Below, in pieces: positions 37,401 through 52,400 of a DNA stretch of 64,000 nucleotides. The notes below the pieces were generated by a model, which was given only the letters and a program-made list of their open reading frames with translations, did not search any database and was not told the DNA's origin. Origin of the DNA: Macquaria australasica. Lineage: Eukaryota; Chordata; Actinopteri; Centrarchiformes; Percichthyidae. Position numbers and translations under genes: made by a program. Each line of letters opens with the position of its first letter. Positions within the stretch are counted from its first letter, which is position 1. The stretch is taken from contig SEMN01000049.1 in NCBI GenBank assembly GCA_005408345.1, forward strand, positions 1,302,001 through 1,366,000, given 5' to 3'.

Positions 37401-40400
37401 TTTGGCTACAACTGGGCCTTTCGACTGAGAGTTACTTTCTTCATAATATGTAAACATTTCAAACAAAACACAGACGTATTGTATGTTTCTTTTAACTGTA
37501 AAACATTTCAGAACTGCTACATTGTTAATCAGACAAACTATGTGACCCCGCCAAAGGGTTACAGTGAAGCAACTTCTCTTCTTTTTCTCTGTCATAAAAC
37601 CCCGCAGGCAAAACCCCATTTAACCCCAGTCAATGGGATGTGAGGCTGTTGAGGGGCCAAGGGGTCAACTGAGGTCAACCCATAGTAACTGTGAGTGTGT
37701 GGTTAGGGGGAGTTATCATCCATCTTGTTCTCCGTTCCCCCCTGTTGAACCTCATCACACATGTTGACCACTGTCAGGAAAGGTAGAAAGAAAGTCAACC
37801 GTTTTTTGTCAGCATTCACTGTTTTAACATTTGACACAAATACTTTGGTCAGAGCCTTTACAGCCATGTTTGTGTTTACTAATGTTTACTAATCTTTCTC
37901 AGCTATAAAGATGGTGTCAATTTCTGGATTAACATGTCGAAAAAGGGAACCCAAGGGTGTCTGTCTTACAGCTGAAACAATCAGTAAATTTATCGATAGT
38001 CTTTTCATAACCGATTAATCAGTCAAGTCATTTATTAAGAAAAAATGCCAAACATGTGATGCCTTTGGCTGTGTGAAATTATAGCAAACTGAGTATTTTG
38101 GGGTTTTAGACCGCTGATTGGACAAATATGAACATGTCACTTTTGGCTCTTGGCCATTCCTTACTTTTTATAGACTGAACGATTGATAAGTTAATGGGGA
38201 ATAAAGCAGTCAAATTAATTGAGCTCGATCCTTTCTCGGTGACAGATCAGCTGACTGCTTCTCTAAGGGCAAGTGCTCTAAGCTGCCTGACACTGCAGCC
38301 GACACATACACGGACAGACAAATCCACCTATGCTATTACCCTATGGGCAAGTCCTGGATTAGGCTACCCCTAACTGCCTACCCCCACACATACACACAAA
38401 CACACCCCTCCACCTATTACTGAGCGCTACTCGAGGCCCCTCAAATCTTAATCCGCTCTGATTTTTGAGTGGCCCTGGATAAGAGTAGCGCGCTGAACCC
38501 CACGCTCTTCTCTCTCAGCCCCTTCCCTTCCCCCACTCACACACTCATCAGCTCCCCTGCCTTCTTGTCCCCCGCCACCACCACCACCACTTCTCTTCCC
38601 CACCTCCTCGCTGCCTCTGCTCCTCCCCAGGGCTTGCCTGATCACTGTTTCTGTGTCTGTGTGCGCCAGGTGAGCTCTGTCTAAACAAATCCTGCCTCCC
38701 GCTTGTTTTGTCTACTGCGGTGGAGGCAGGCGGCGAGGCGGACAGCGTGGGTCTGGCATAAGGCTGCTTTTCTCTCCGACTCAATAGAGAGGGGGTGCTG
38801 CTATTCAAAGAAGAGTCTCTGCGAACGAGGTTCTCAAAGGAGGGAATTGTCTAGAAATTTTGATTCACTGCATGATGGCATCAAACCACACACAGTTGTT
38901 GGGTGTCAATGAGGGAGTGAATTATTTTATATCATGTATTGTTTTGCCACATACTGAATACATAAAATGTTTGAAGCACCACCCAAGTGACTTCAGGTTT
39001 GAACTATAATCCTTTATTGATTTGTTAAATCCACCGAAATTCTTTAGAGACAAGGTGCAAGACGGAGTTGGTTGGGGTTTGATAGCATTTCATCAAATCT
39101 GAATCTAGGTTCGAATCCGCTTATCAAATCTAAATCCTTTCAAATCCTTTATTAAATCCATTTAGGTGTTGCTTTCATAAAATGTACCATAACTTAACAC
39201 GATCTACAACTCAGAGATCGAAGTTCGAAGAACTAAAGGGGATTGTTTTGTACATCTCTCTTAACCAGTGAAAATGAGAGAAAGGATACAGTATAAGATT
39301 CAATAAGAGATTTGTTAATGTGAGATAAATCGATCCAGTTGTTTTACCAACTGAGAGCTGGATCTAAAGGAGAACCAGCTAACAGAAACCAACCTACAGA
39401 AGGTTATTTAAACCTAGAAGTAACTGAGACAGGGGCTTGTCCAGCTTCACATTTACAGAAAAGTGTACGTGTAGAATGCTGAGAATTTACCGCTGAGATT
39501 TGAAACACCATATCCAGCCATTTATCTTCGTGTGTCATGTGACATGCAGCATTAATAGCTGAACGATGCCGGTTATATATAGCAGTGTAAATCCCATCTT
39601 TAAAGTTTGGTACTAACAAGACTCCTCCTGCAGTCACAGTCAAATAGCTAAAGGGAAATGTGAAACTGAAGAGCCTTTGGGTGCAGACAGCTTGGAGATG
39701 TAATGTAGATAACTTCTAGATGTGTTTGTGCCCCTGTGTGCATGTATGGCACAGTGTAAGGGGTGTGTGGGTGTGTGTGTAATTGTAGGTGGAAGTCTGG
39801 CCTGGCACAACATTATAGCGATGAAAGACATGACCTCCTGTGTAAGTCCCTCCCCCTGGATATAATAAGTACATAAACAAACACACACATAAAGCAGAGC
39901 TTGACATCATGTCGGGGAACAACAATGTGGTGTTGGCGATGAGAGATGTTTACAACAGGAAACAACTCTTCCCCTCTGCTCATTTTAAGTTCAGCGTGAG
40001 GAAATTAAGTGGTCCCACACCACACTGCAATAAACACGGAAGTTTTAAAGTCAAAACTTCACTGTGGAGTAATTAAAAAGTGAGATGTTTATTATACATC
40101 TTTAGCTTTTTTTTTTTTTTTTTTAAAGAAAAAAAGAGGAATCAAGTTTCTTATCTGCTTTTTTTTTTTTTTGCCAAAACAACAATGCGCTGAAGGAAAT
40201 TCCAGAATAAAAGGACAAAGCATTGAATTCAAAAGTTTTGACAAGATTAATGTGAAAATGTGTTCAAAGCAGACCTTAAAGGCAAGCTTTGTGTCAACTG
40301 AGTCAAGTCCCGGCATATAAGCCATATTAATGTGCACCAATCAAAAGATGGTTTTGTCTCGTTGCCAAGATATGTGTGGGAAGAGAGCACATCCTGACTG

Positions 40401-43400
40401 ACGTAATGCTTAATAAATTATTTGGGTGCTGTTGGGGCAATATTACACTAAATTAAGTCCCGGTATGTCGGTAATGTCCTGGTACCACACAGAACAGAAA
40501 CACACTCGTCAGGCACACTGTTTTGCAATCAATGAAGGTTTTGTCTTTGAGCATTTCCAGTGTGTTATATATCAATAAAAAGCACAGAGTCTGTGTCTGT
40601 GCTGTCCCACTGAGCTTTCTTTGGGATGATGTTTTGTCCTTTCTGTGCAAATATAATGTTACTTATAAAGTTTGTTTTAAAGTGTGTTACTTTTAAATCT
40701 GACACTGGTTACAATTTCACAATAAATTGTTTAATAAAAAGCAGATAAGATGGTAGAAAGTTTGTTTTAGAAAACTGATTTTGTCTGTTTAAAATCTTTA
40801 TGGGCGAGTGTCAAAAGTGTCAAGTGGTTTGGTTCAAGCGCACTCTGGTGCATTTGCCCGTTTAGTTTAGTTTGTTTGGACTGGTGTGAAAGCTTTCAGT
40901 CAAACTCTGGTGTGGCTCAAACAGCAGGTCCAAGACCGCCTCAAAAAAGTGGGTCTCAGAGAAAGTGAAAAGGAGTTAAAACAGAGGTGTGCTGTGCTTA
41001 TGTCCTACACCATCTAGTGAGTTACACTTAGTGCCCACACTGTAACTATCCCTCGATAATATTAACGTAGAAGACGGCTCTTTTTCATCTTGTTTCTACC
41101 TGTTCGTCTGTATTTCTAACGCGTGTTCGAGTTGCAGTCTAATAATACAAATAACGCTCATAGTGAGTCATATCTTTGTGAGCTCTTTGATTTCCCCATG
41201 TGGGTTCATGTAGTGCAGATGAAGCAGGATGACAGTTGCCAACTGTGTAGCTTCATGTTTACAGCTCTTGGGATCATTTCTAAAAAGTCAGTGTGAACAC
41301 AAACCAGACCAGAACAAAAAGGCAACAATTTATCTTTTTTTTTTTTTTTCCAATAGTCTGAATCAAATAAACCAAACTACAGGTGTGAACTCACCCTGAG
41401 TGTCTCAGCAGTATACCATACTGTAATGTGTGTTTTCTGTATGCTGACTTAGGGCTTACATTGGCTGTTGTCCAGAAAAACAAATCACTATAATTTGAGT
41501 AAGAGTAAATGTCACTTTTTTCAACAGTGTCTGTCTCATACCTGATTTTGGGGTGAAGCTCCCAAATTAAACCCAGACTGCATTCAAAATTACCTTCATA
41601 GGCTGTGGAGGAGTTCTAACTACCAGCTGAAAACGGCTGTATGTCTTAATCAAGACTTATAATCAGCAGAAAACTGCTCAACCAGTCAGCCCTTAATATG
41701 ATAATCGTTATTTTGCATAGATTTCTGTTTATCCCTAAAACCACCCAGATGGCCCAATCAGATGTTGAGCTGGATGGTTTTATAGTAATAACTGTTATTG
41801 GGGAGAGAAGAGGGGGTCTAATTCCTAAACTGCAAAGATGTATATGTAGACATTGCAGGTGTGTGTTTGCACTTGCCCTCTCATGCGTGGGGGAGGTGTA
41901 AGAATCCCCAAAGAAAACACGGTGAAACGTGTGAAGAAGATTCTTGAGTGACACCCCGGCGTTGTTGCATGCAGCGGCAGTTAGCGAGCCATCCTCACAT
42001 CTTTGCTATCTCTGTTTAAGCAACAATTGTGTAATTAATTAAGAATGCAGTCTCATTTGTCATGTTTTGAACCTAGGCTCTTATTTTCCAAAGAAAGCTG
42101 TGTTGACTTTGTGAGCAGAAAGCTCATAGAGACTCGGATACGTAGTGATAACCTGCTGCTGCAAGTACAGAGGGCTGCACCAGCCAGCTAAAGGATGAAA
42201 CTGAGCTGTAGATAAACAGAAACAAGTGTTGAGAAAGAGACTGGTGGGTGTGTGCACTGGCAATTATCTCCTCGTGTCCACCCCACTTATGTGCTGGCTG
42301 TTGAATTATGTGCTCAGCGAGCTGCACGACCCACTCACGGTCACATGCAAAAACCAGCACACGCACCTTTTCTGCTCCTGCATCTCAGAGAATGTCAGCC
42401 ATGCTTTGATGCTCCTCCTCCTCCCTTCTTTTTTCTGTCTTTCTCTCTGTTTCCTGGGAGCTGATTTATGTTTGGTTTAGGAGTCAACATGTCCGCCTTG
42501 ATCTGGCTTCCTTTTTTATTCTTTCTCAATCCTTCAGTCCTCTCTTCCCCTCGTGCTTTCGTCAGTATAGGAGAGGGAAAAGAACATTTTGAACACCATT
42601 AGTTTTTATGGTTTGATTAAACCCCTAGAGGCAAAGAGAGAGAGAGATGGAGAGGTAGAGAGGTGGGGCACAGAAGGGCCAGTCTGAACAAGGAGGCATT
42701 GTGTAGCCCCCCAACTGTGTCGGACTGACAGTCTGTATTACAGCACGCTACAGCAGCCTGCTCCCCAAAGCACTGCTAATCTGTTGCTTACTGGCCCCTC
42801 TGGCTAGCTCAGGTACAGGGGGGAGGGAACCAGAGAGAGGGGGAGAGAGATTTTCCCTTGTTTTTTTTTTTCATGTTTAAGCTAAAATAATTTTTACCAG
42901 GCAAACTTAGACTGTATTTGTTCCATTTTCAGCATGGTAAAAATAACAGTCTTGTTAGAGCTGGATAATAAGACCTATAATGTATATGACAGAATAAATA
43001 AATTATTAGATTTATCTTAATAACGATGTCATGTTGGCTCACTTCTAATAAGTCTGTCCTCTTTAATTACAGTATGACTAGTTCAAGATCCTGGGCTGTT
43101 GTCTGATTGGTTGGTAGAACTTCTGGTTAGATGTCATTGGTTGTGTTAGTTCATAGATGTTTACTGAGCATTGTGATAACAGTACATTTTTGTTGGTGAG
43201 AGATTCATTCTTCTGCCCTTTCTTTGCATATAGGTGCACAGCTATGCACTGAGCTAGACACACGTCCAGTAAAGGTTGAAAATAGAAGTTGGCCTTTGAA
43301 CTTTTTATTGAAAGCAAGTCTAAAATCGGGAAAACAGTGCTGGACAACAAATTCAATGACAATGATTGCAAATCAGCAAAAGACGAGAACAAGAGTAAAA

Positions 43401-46400
43401 GAGTTAAATCCAACGGTACTGTAAAAATGACCAAGTACAGCAACAAGGAAAACTGAGAAATTGTGATTCACAGAAGTAGACTAGCTGTCAAATGAGTCCC
43501 CATTGGAAGTACAACACAGTAATTAATCTAGTGCGTAAAGTGCGTAAGAGTAAAAGTAATAATAAAATACAGCTTGTCCAACCGCGTTAGTGTGTTTGTT
43601 TTGCAGGTATTTGGTCGAAAACAAAGTATTGAGGCAAATTAAAATTTTGACCTGTTGATGGCTCAAAAGTCAGGGGATCACAAAAGTTATCACAGTTCAT
43701 CCTCAGGAGGACATGAATGTCTGCACCAAATTTCCATCCAATAGTTGTTGAGACATTTCCCCCAAAACTAAACAAATGTCAAGCTCATGGTGATGCTAGA
43801 GGATAAGTCAGTTAATCACCAAAGTCATTAGACTACATCCTCTGGGGATCGTGAATGTCTGCACAAAATCTTGTGCCCATCCATTTTGTAGATGTTGAGA
43901 TTTTTTACTGGTGGCTAAGTGAAAACTCAACAGGCTAGCAAGTCCATTTCATAGTATTTAAACTTGAACAGGATAGTTTGGGCTTTTTGGTTGGCAGACT
44001 AGAGAAGCAATGACATCGCACACCAGGCTCTGTGAGGGCAATTTGTGATTGTTTTTTTTTTTTTTTTTATAATTTTAGAACAAAGAGAAAATAATGAATA
44101 GATTAATCTGCAATGAAAATAGTATTTAGTTATAGTAGTAGTGCAGAAAAAGGGTTTATGTGTAGCAGCTGACATTGTACAAATCGAGGCTGTACGTTCA
44201 GCAGGCAAAAACCTTTACCCAAGGAGACCCCAGTTACTTGGTAGCTACAAAAACAAACACTCCGTGAAACTCTGAATGAATAGAGCAAGGTAAGCTTTCA
44301 CCTTTAGTCCGGTCATTTCTGCAGATCTGTCTGCATTTGTTGTAAATGGAACGGGATCTCCCTGCTAAGTCCCATTGGACATGCTGCAGACGGCTTTTCA
44401 CTCCCTCAGCTCCTCAGGAGTTGTTCTATTGCTTGTTTTCACAGAACAGCCCCCCTGATAAGCTTGTTAATTCCCCAAAAAGCGCAGCCTCTCAGTGCCC
44501 ACCCACTTCTACCTTTTTTTTTTAAAGGAAATACCTCTCTTTTCTTCACAGCGCCTGCTTGAACCTTAGAGGTATGCTGTCTTGCTGTTTTTGCATTAAA
44601 ACTAATTATTGTTTTCTATTAGGGTGTTTTGTCAAAAATAGAGATGGGCAGAAAGTGATGGAGTACCATCCGCCATACCAAAGAGATAGAAAAAAACATG
44701 GTTTCACAGAATTAAAGTTGAAATTATTAAAACTGAAGGCCACAATATAAACCTATATTGTAGTTATCCAAGAGACTCCTGTCTTTCTGTGTTTATTTGA
44801 CATAGAGGATATCATTAAAAGAAAACTTTAAAATGTTAATTTACATTGTGGAAAAGTACTCAGCCTGCTTCGTAACACTATGCTTTTATCAGGTTTTTTG
44901 ATGCTCAGCAACCATTATTTTGTCCAGTATCATGCTCTTCCACACCTCCACAATCGCTGCCCAGTGCAACCAATGAAGCATAGCGTCAGTTCAGGCAACG
45001 CACATGCTTCATGCTTCGTTCATGTTTCACAATCACTGGTTCAGAGCGCAGTTGTGCGGCTACCAACTCTGACTGAAAGGCACAACAGCAGAGAAAACCA
45101 GTGAAAGGAGATCATTCCTTAATGGCCTTTCTGTCACAAGCTCCCTTCTCTCAGCCTTAGGCTACCGCTGCCCCACCCAGCAATCACTTAAATCCAATCC
45201 ACTGTGGTGAGGATGACTGAAGAAAGATACATCTGTCGTTCACTTTGTGACACTAAAGCTCACACACTAATGCATCTGTCTGGTGTCTGCTGGACTGTGG
45301 TTAGTGATGGGCCAGTCTGGCTGCCACCCAACTCTCCTAGGCCATAAAAGTGGCCATTAAAATGACAGATTTCTCTTCCTCTGCCTCTTTCTCTTCATCT
45401 CTCTGTGTCTTTCTTTCTGTCACACACTCTCTCTGTGTGTGTCTGGACATGCAACCAAACACCAGGGAGGGTGTTCCCGGAACCTCTGTGCCCCTCAACG
45501 CTTTCACCCTTCGTCCCCACAACCCATCATCACCAATGATAAAAAAACACACACAACACACATGCTCAGAGACTCAGAGTAAAAGCGTCCTCTCGTCTAG
45601 TTCCCTTTGACCCCCAGGGGTCACAAGGAGAGGCACGTGCTAACAGAGGTCATGGGAGGGCTTGGGTGGAACCAGTGTTTGGTTTTTGGGGACTCCCTAG
45701 GGTAGACTCAGCGGCCACTGTCCAACTGTGAGGCCATCTCCAAGCCCGGCAGATGTTTTATAGCCAGTCACCCCCTCAGGATGAGCTTGGGAGGATGGGC
45801 CCACAGGTGGACATCCTCCCATTGTCTGTAGGCATTAGCTAGCGTCGATTACCCGAAATATTAACTGTCTCCTTGTTGCTAACATGACTGAGTTAGCCTT
45901 TGACTGTCAGCCTAAGCTTCTCTTGTGGTTTCATTTAAGCTACACCATTTTGTGTGGATCTGTGTCCTCGGGTGTGTGTGTTGAGCAAGCAAGGAGGAGC
46001 ATGTTGTGTTCATGTTCTCCTCCAGAGCATGAATTCCTCATCCCGTCTGATATGTGTCTGACTTAGCATGTGACATCCCCCCAGTTCTCAATATTTAATC
46101 CCTTCTCTCTCAACGAAAGCAAACATCATGCTATCATTTCATCTTATACAACTTTCACATACAAACCCAGTGATAGATGTGCATGTTTATTATACTGGGG
46201 CTAGAATTTGCCACCATCAATCAATCATCTATGATAATATTATATAATAATTGCATTTTAATTGTATAGTTATCCAACATTTTTTATTGAAACTTGTTAA
46301 TTCTTTTATTTCAAAGTTTAGCAGGACTGGACGAACCTGCACCTCACGATTTATGTCCAATGCCAATGCTCAGTGCTATTGCAGAAAGTAGTGCACCCAA

Positions 46401-49400
46401 TATGTAGTGAAGGGGAAAGTAAGGGTGTGGAAGTCGGGGTGCTGGATGGGCATTTAGCACTGCCAACTTTCATGCAGGAGACCAATGTTCGTAGCCCATC
46501 ACAGACCTGCAATTAAAGTTTGCATTTTTATTAACCGTAACCATGTTCTCTCCCTGACCCTTACTAAGGCCCTAATGCTAATCATACCTTAACCATATTG
46601 TATTTGCCATAACCACAATCTTTCCCAAACCATAACCGCACCGTAGTTACCATGCGTAGATATCGCAGAAAGCAAGAGTTTAACAAACGTTGGCGTTCAA
46701 TGAAATTTTAGGTTTTGCAGAATCATCCAGTTTTAATGTTCTTTCTGATTCTCAGATATCGCACATAGACCCATTGAAACTAAGCTGGGTTTATATGCAT
46801 CAGTCTCACAGGGGCATAACTTTTTACCTGTATCTATTCTGGTGGAACTCCATATACAGATGGCAAGATACTGTAAGAAAAACCTGAACAAATGCTACAT
46901 ACAGGGCTCGAACGGTCACTGAATGGTTTGGCGAACATATGCTATGGCCTTCTCAGTCACCAGTTCTCAACATCATTTGGAAGGATGATGTTCATCCCCT
47001 CCGGAAGACCTCTAGAAACTTGTAGAATCTATGCCAAGGAGCACCGAAACTGTTCTGGATGTTCATGGTGGCCCAGCACCTTACTAAAACACTTTATGTT
47101 GGTATTTCCATTAACGTTCTACCCATTTATATCGATACATGAATACATCTTCCAGCATGTTACCTCCCCTGTCTGCTCAGTCTTTTTCATTGGATTCATA
47201 CATCATGGTGTGAACAAATAAATAAGCTGTGTTTAGGAAAGCTGGGGGCAGAAAAGTTTATGTCCAGCATTTTGAAGTTTGTGTGCCTCAGCATGTCTTT
47301 GTGGGTTTCTGTATAAGGATATGCATACATGTGCATGTGCCAGAGTGCGTGTCTGTTTGTGTGTGTAGGTGTTAGAAAGATAAACCATCTCAGGGAGGAG
47401 GAAAGGACCAGAGCAAGCAGAGTGTTTGTGTTTGCGTCTCCGCTTTTAATGACTTCAGCTGCTCAGGCTCCGTCTTTTGGGGGAGGAAGGGGGATGTGTT
47501 AGCAGCTCTGCCATTCATATTAAAGAGACCATCATCTGAGGATATTGATGCACACCATTTTTGGATAAACATGTCAGCAGTAGCACGCACTCATCTTCTG
47601 CCTCTGGATTCCAAACCACAGAATTTTAGTGCATCAGTGAACCAAATCTAAACATGTGAATTTGTTTTGTTTTTCATATCTGGCAGCCCCTGCTGATGAC
47701 AGATTGTAAAAAGGTGAGAATAAATGCAGCACCTTAATGCTGCATGCACCCGGATGGCCCTTGTGTATGCACATGGTTTTGCAACTGTGAATATCCACAG
47801 CTTGTTACAGCAAAATGACAAGTCAGTTTCACCTCAGAAACACAGAAGAATGTCATAAGCAAATAAATCTTGCTCTAAGTAAGAGTGACTATTCTCAATT
47901 TACTCTTCCTCAATCATGTTGTTTTTCTTTTCTCTTCTATTTCTGCCACACTCTTCCCAATTTCATTAGCTGCTGTTTGATCAGTCTCAAGTGAAGTCTG
48001 ATAGCAAAGTGTGAAACTTCTCTTGGGGAGAGGGGGAGGACACTCTGGAACAGGATTTGAAGTTGTGTTGTTTAGGTCCTCAGTGGGGTTAAATCCAGGG
48101 GACCAACCTCATGTGAGTAAGCCCCCTCAGCTGACACCACACAGTAACTGTGTGTACAGTGTGTCTGTGTACGTTAACATGTTCAGCAAGTATTCTACGA
48201 AGTCTGCACCTCACTCAGCCATCATGTGCCACCCGTTAATGCTGTCAATAAAACACACACTTACCCACTTGTACTGCAGATCACCAGTGACTAAAAAACA
48301 ACAAAAAACCAGTCAACAACTAAAGAAACATAATGACTGGCTAAAATGCTGCATCTTTAACAGTTTGTTCCTAATACAGTTGATCAAGAATCTTTATTCA
48401 AACTGTTACTAAAATGATTGTGTTGGTTTCCACAACTGTAAGATATGTCATTTACAGGAGAAGGGTTAAAGCCCCGAACTTGGTTTAAAAAAAAGTGGTT
48501 ATAATAAATTACTTATACTCGATTAATGGGACAAATGACTATGTGTAATGTCAAAGGAGTCGCTCATAGTGATGAACCTGCAGGAAATTATCACCCAGCC
48601 TGTTTCCCTCAGCTCTGCAAAGCGTTTCAGTGTTTCAGTTGTACGGCTCATATCTGCCAAAACCTTTTAGTTTTAGTTCACTCTTCCTGCTCTCATCAAC
48701 CTTGCTTTCAGGTTTAAACATTAACATTAAATAATTGTGGCTATATTAGCAACAATCAAAGTTAAATTTTGAAAGAAAAACATCCTTAGGTGTTATTTTT
48801 TAAGACTTTAACAGTCAAACACTTAGATAATCTGCTTCATGAGGACTGTGTGGGTGTGGTTTGATCAGATTTGATTGACGGCGACCGAATAAGCCATCAA
48901 CTATCATCACATTTTGATTCAAATAGTGCTAAATACTGATTGGTGCATATACGTAAAATCACCTTTTTTTCTCCATCTGAGCCCCGCCCACTCCAAACAA
49001 GTGAGAAAAGCAGACAAAAACACAAATAGAGTAAATATGTGAAATAAGAAAACCTGTTCCAACAGAAAGTTTTGTGTTCATGTAAGACCTGCGTCACGCA
49101 CAGTAAGAAGCTTATTGAAACAATAGGTTTTCAGAGCTTTTAAGACATTTTTAATGCACTGTAGCTTCGCTGATGTGAGCTAACAGAATGATAGATCCTT
49201 AAATCTTAGGATCACAACAGTCCATCAAATGTTTGCAAGCTCTGTACCTAAATGGCAAGCTGGTGCATGTTTGTTCAAATTACTGCACAAAATGTTAGAT
49301 GGTTTCACTCAACACTTACTGCAACACTCGAAAGAACTTCCAATAAGCTACCCATTTACAGTAGAAGTAGTTTTAAAGGTAATCCTGCTCCGACTTGTGT

Positions 49401-52400
49401 CAAATTTGACTGCTCAGGTTTTAGCAAAATGTCTGTATGCTCTTTTTCTGCCCCATAGTGTGATTAGCAAGAAAGTAGGCTAATCCAAAACGTGACTATA
49501 GTAGCAAGACTAATGTATTGTAAGCAGAGGAATGCAATGTATTTTAGGAATGCATTTTTTTTTTAGACCCAAATCTGAACGGCTTAGCAGCGAGGACTGT
49601 ACTTGGCACGTTTACAGCAGCAGTTGCTCGTAGCTTTCCTTTGACATCATGTCCATTGTGTAGCAGCGTGTCTTTTGTGGCGTCTGCGTGAACTTTTGAT
49701 CCTTTTTCTGCTCATGTTTGAGGTCCCATTTCATGTCAGCGCACCTCATCAACCTGTCTCATTCGGCTCGCGTGTCATATGTTCAGCTAAAGTTCAGGTC
49801 TGAAGAGGTGAATGCAGAGTTTTGACCACATATGATTTAGAACCAGTGGTTGTTTTATCTAAAAGTCATGCCATGCTCCAGGCTCTTGTGCCGCCTCTGT
49901 GGTCTGTGGAGAAAAGTAATTACTACAGGGCCTAAAGCCACCAGCTCTGGCCTTTGGACCTCTGCTGCCACATCCTGTAAGCAGTGGCTTCGCTTTTAAA
50001 AGATCTGTCTTCTTCTCTCCGTACAGCTCTTTTTCTCATGAGCAGTATGCTGTCTTTTTCTTCTCTCGTCCAATTAAAACCACCACCCTCTCCGACGTCT
50101 TTTCAGAATTTGAATCAACGCTTGATTATTTAGGAGGTGTCTTTTCTGGATTCAGTGTGTCGTTATCTACCACTTTCCTTCTCCGTCACTCATCTTCTCT
50201 ACTTTTCAACTTTCCTCTCCTTCCCCTCCACATCTCCACCAGCCTCCTCCAGAGTGTTGCCAGAGCGCTGCCTGCGTCTTTGAGGGAAACCTCCGTTCTT
50301 CCCAGTAATCACCACTTAAAGGGAATTCCTTCTCCAGCAGCAGGCCTGCAGCTCTGCATCTTTGAAGATTTGATGGTTTGATGGCTATAATTTGCTTAAA
50401 ATAACACCAATAAAGTCATGAAGCTGTAAATGCCTAAATTCCTAATGTACCAAGATGAAACACGATACAACCTTTGATTTTGCAGCTTTCAAGAATTGCT
50501 TAGTTTCTATGGAATGCGTTTTGAGGTGTTGTTACAGATATATCTTTATTATACATACATGATCTATTTAAAGAGGTTGCAGTTACGACTCTTATTCATA
50601 CAGCCTGTTTATTATCTCTAAAATACAGTATAAACAGGCGCTTTTGTGGCATTAAGCTAAGCTATAATCTTCTATTATTCTGCATTATTATACATTCTTG
50701 CCCAATGCACGAGGCTATACAAACATTACTTCACAAGCAACATAAAAGTGAGTTAAATGAGTAAGCAGCTGAATAATAAGCAGCATTAAGCCTGCGCTAT
50801 TATAAAATGTCAGTAATACTTCATGCTGCGGTGCATTGTTCATTCTCCAGGCTCGGCCAATAGGAGGAGGCGGCATCTTTCAAAAGCGGGGGAAAGCCCT
50901 GAGCAGGAATAACAAACAGACTCTCCACCTGAACTGCCTCTGGAGTCAAACCGCCCTCTCTCTCTCCCCTCTCCTCCCGCGTCCTCCCACCTGCCCCCCA
51001 GTTCATGTCAGAAATACCTGTCGTACTCATTCTTAGCCGACACTGAACACCTCAGCTTAGTGGACCATGAGGGGAATTAGTTAGAGCTTCCTCCCAGTCT
51101 GACCTGAAAGGAGAGACAGGTAAGATTGCAGTGGAGGTTCCAGCTGGGGGACAGCACTCTATACAATTAATGAATTTTTAAGCACATATACCCACCCTCT
51201 GCTGTAAATTTGCATTGTTATGTGACCTGGCTAATCAGTGATTCCCAGGGAGGAAAACCCTCTCCAACAGGCCTCTTTCTCTGTCATGTTGACACAACAC
51301 AGCGGCCAGGCACTAATCCCCATCATACCTGACCCCCTCCATCGTTGGGTCAGACTTTAGGGTCATCACATGACCACAAATGAGGAGCTAACAATCACAA
51401 CGTTTCACTCTGATTTCTAGCTTTACAATTGGCGGAAAGATTGCGATTGCAGCTGAAACGCGGACATTCTTGCCTACTGACAGGTTAAGTCGCATCATAT
51501 GACAAGATCCCATCCATGTTGGATGATAGATACAAAAGGCAGGTGCAGTCATCTGCGTCTGTTTGTTGTCTGTCTGTTTATAACAAATCCCTATGCTGCT
51601 TGTGCAGAGATTAAATGGACCTTGCACACCTTTCAATCCAGTTCACGACAAGAGCGACCTGTTTGCACACGAACAGCATTGCGACCGCAACCTCCTGCTT
51701 TTTAATGGCCGAATAAACAAACCGGCAGACATAATAGTGCAGCGCTTTTGTTAAGGGAAAGGGCAGAGAGCTAGTTAAGGAAGGAGTCTGGCCCCACATG
51801 AAAAGGAACAGGGAGGAGAAGGGAGAAGGAGAGACGCCTGGGTGTTCCTCCAGCATTGTTCAGCCTTCTGCCTCTGAGGGACACCTGTCATTGGCTGGGC
51901 AGTTTACACAGGTGCCTTAACCCCACCTGATTTGTTGGGCTTGAAAGGAGGCTTCAGTCAACAGGTAGCGTGAAGGGAACAATAGTGACGATCCTGAAGA
52001 AAAGAGAGAGAGAGAGAGAGTGGGAGGAGGGTGGGATGGCGAAAAAGAGAAATGGATTCTTCGGAAAGCACCTGAGGGTCTGTGTGAGATAATCTGTTTG
52101 CCTTTACCCACAGTTCCACTTTGTAGGGTGGAGGAAGGCGTATCGCTGCGCTTGTGGTGCTCAAACTGTTGCTCAACGATCCCTCTCTCAAGAAACTCCT
52201 CCTCCAAGTGCGAATTTAATCATCCATCTTCAGTCCTCTCCGTTTCACCCTCTTCATAACCTCGGCCGTTTCCATGGTTACACCGCTGTACCCCAGGCTT
52301 GGTTAGTGGGAGGACTGCGCAAACTCGTGCTCTCTCATGGCACTGGGGCGCTGTGCCAAGAACCAGCCCTAATAAAGCGATACTGTTACAGCAACACCAC

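Noticed and set aside
39108..39118. GGTTCGAATCC, a tRNA B-box match
   Set aside because: The flanks do not form a T-stem, no A box or acceptor stem lies at the right distance, and the region is made of short TCAAATC repeats.
48011..48412. Plus-strand ORF of 133 codons in intron 1
   Set aside because: No recognisable domain, no splice sites fitting eva1c, and Lys/Gln/Asn-rich AT-biased text typical of chance frames.
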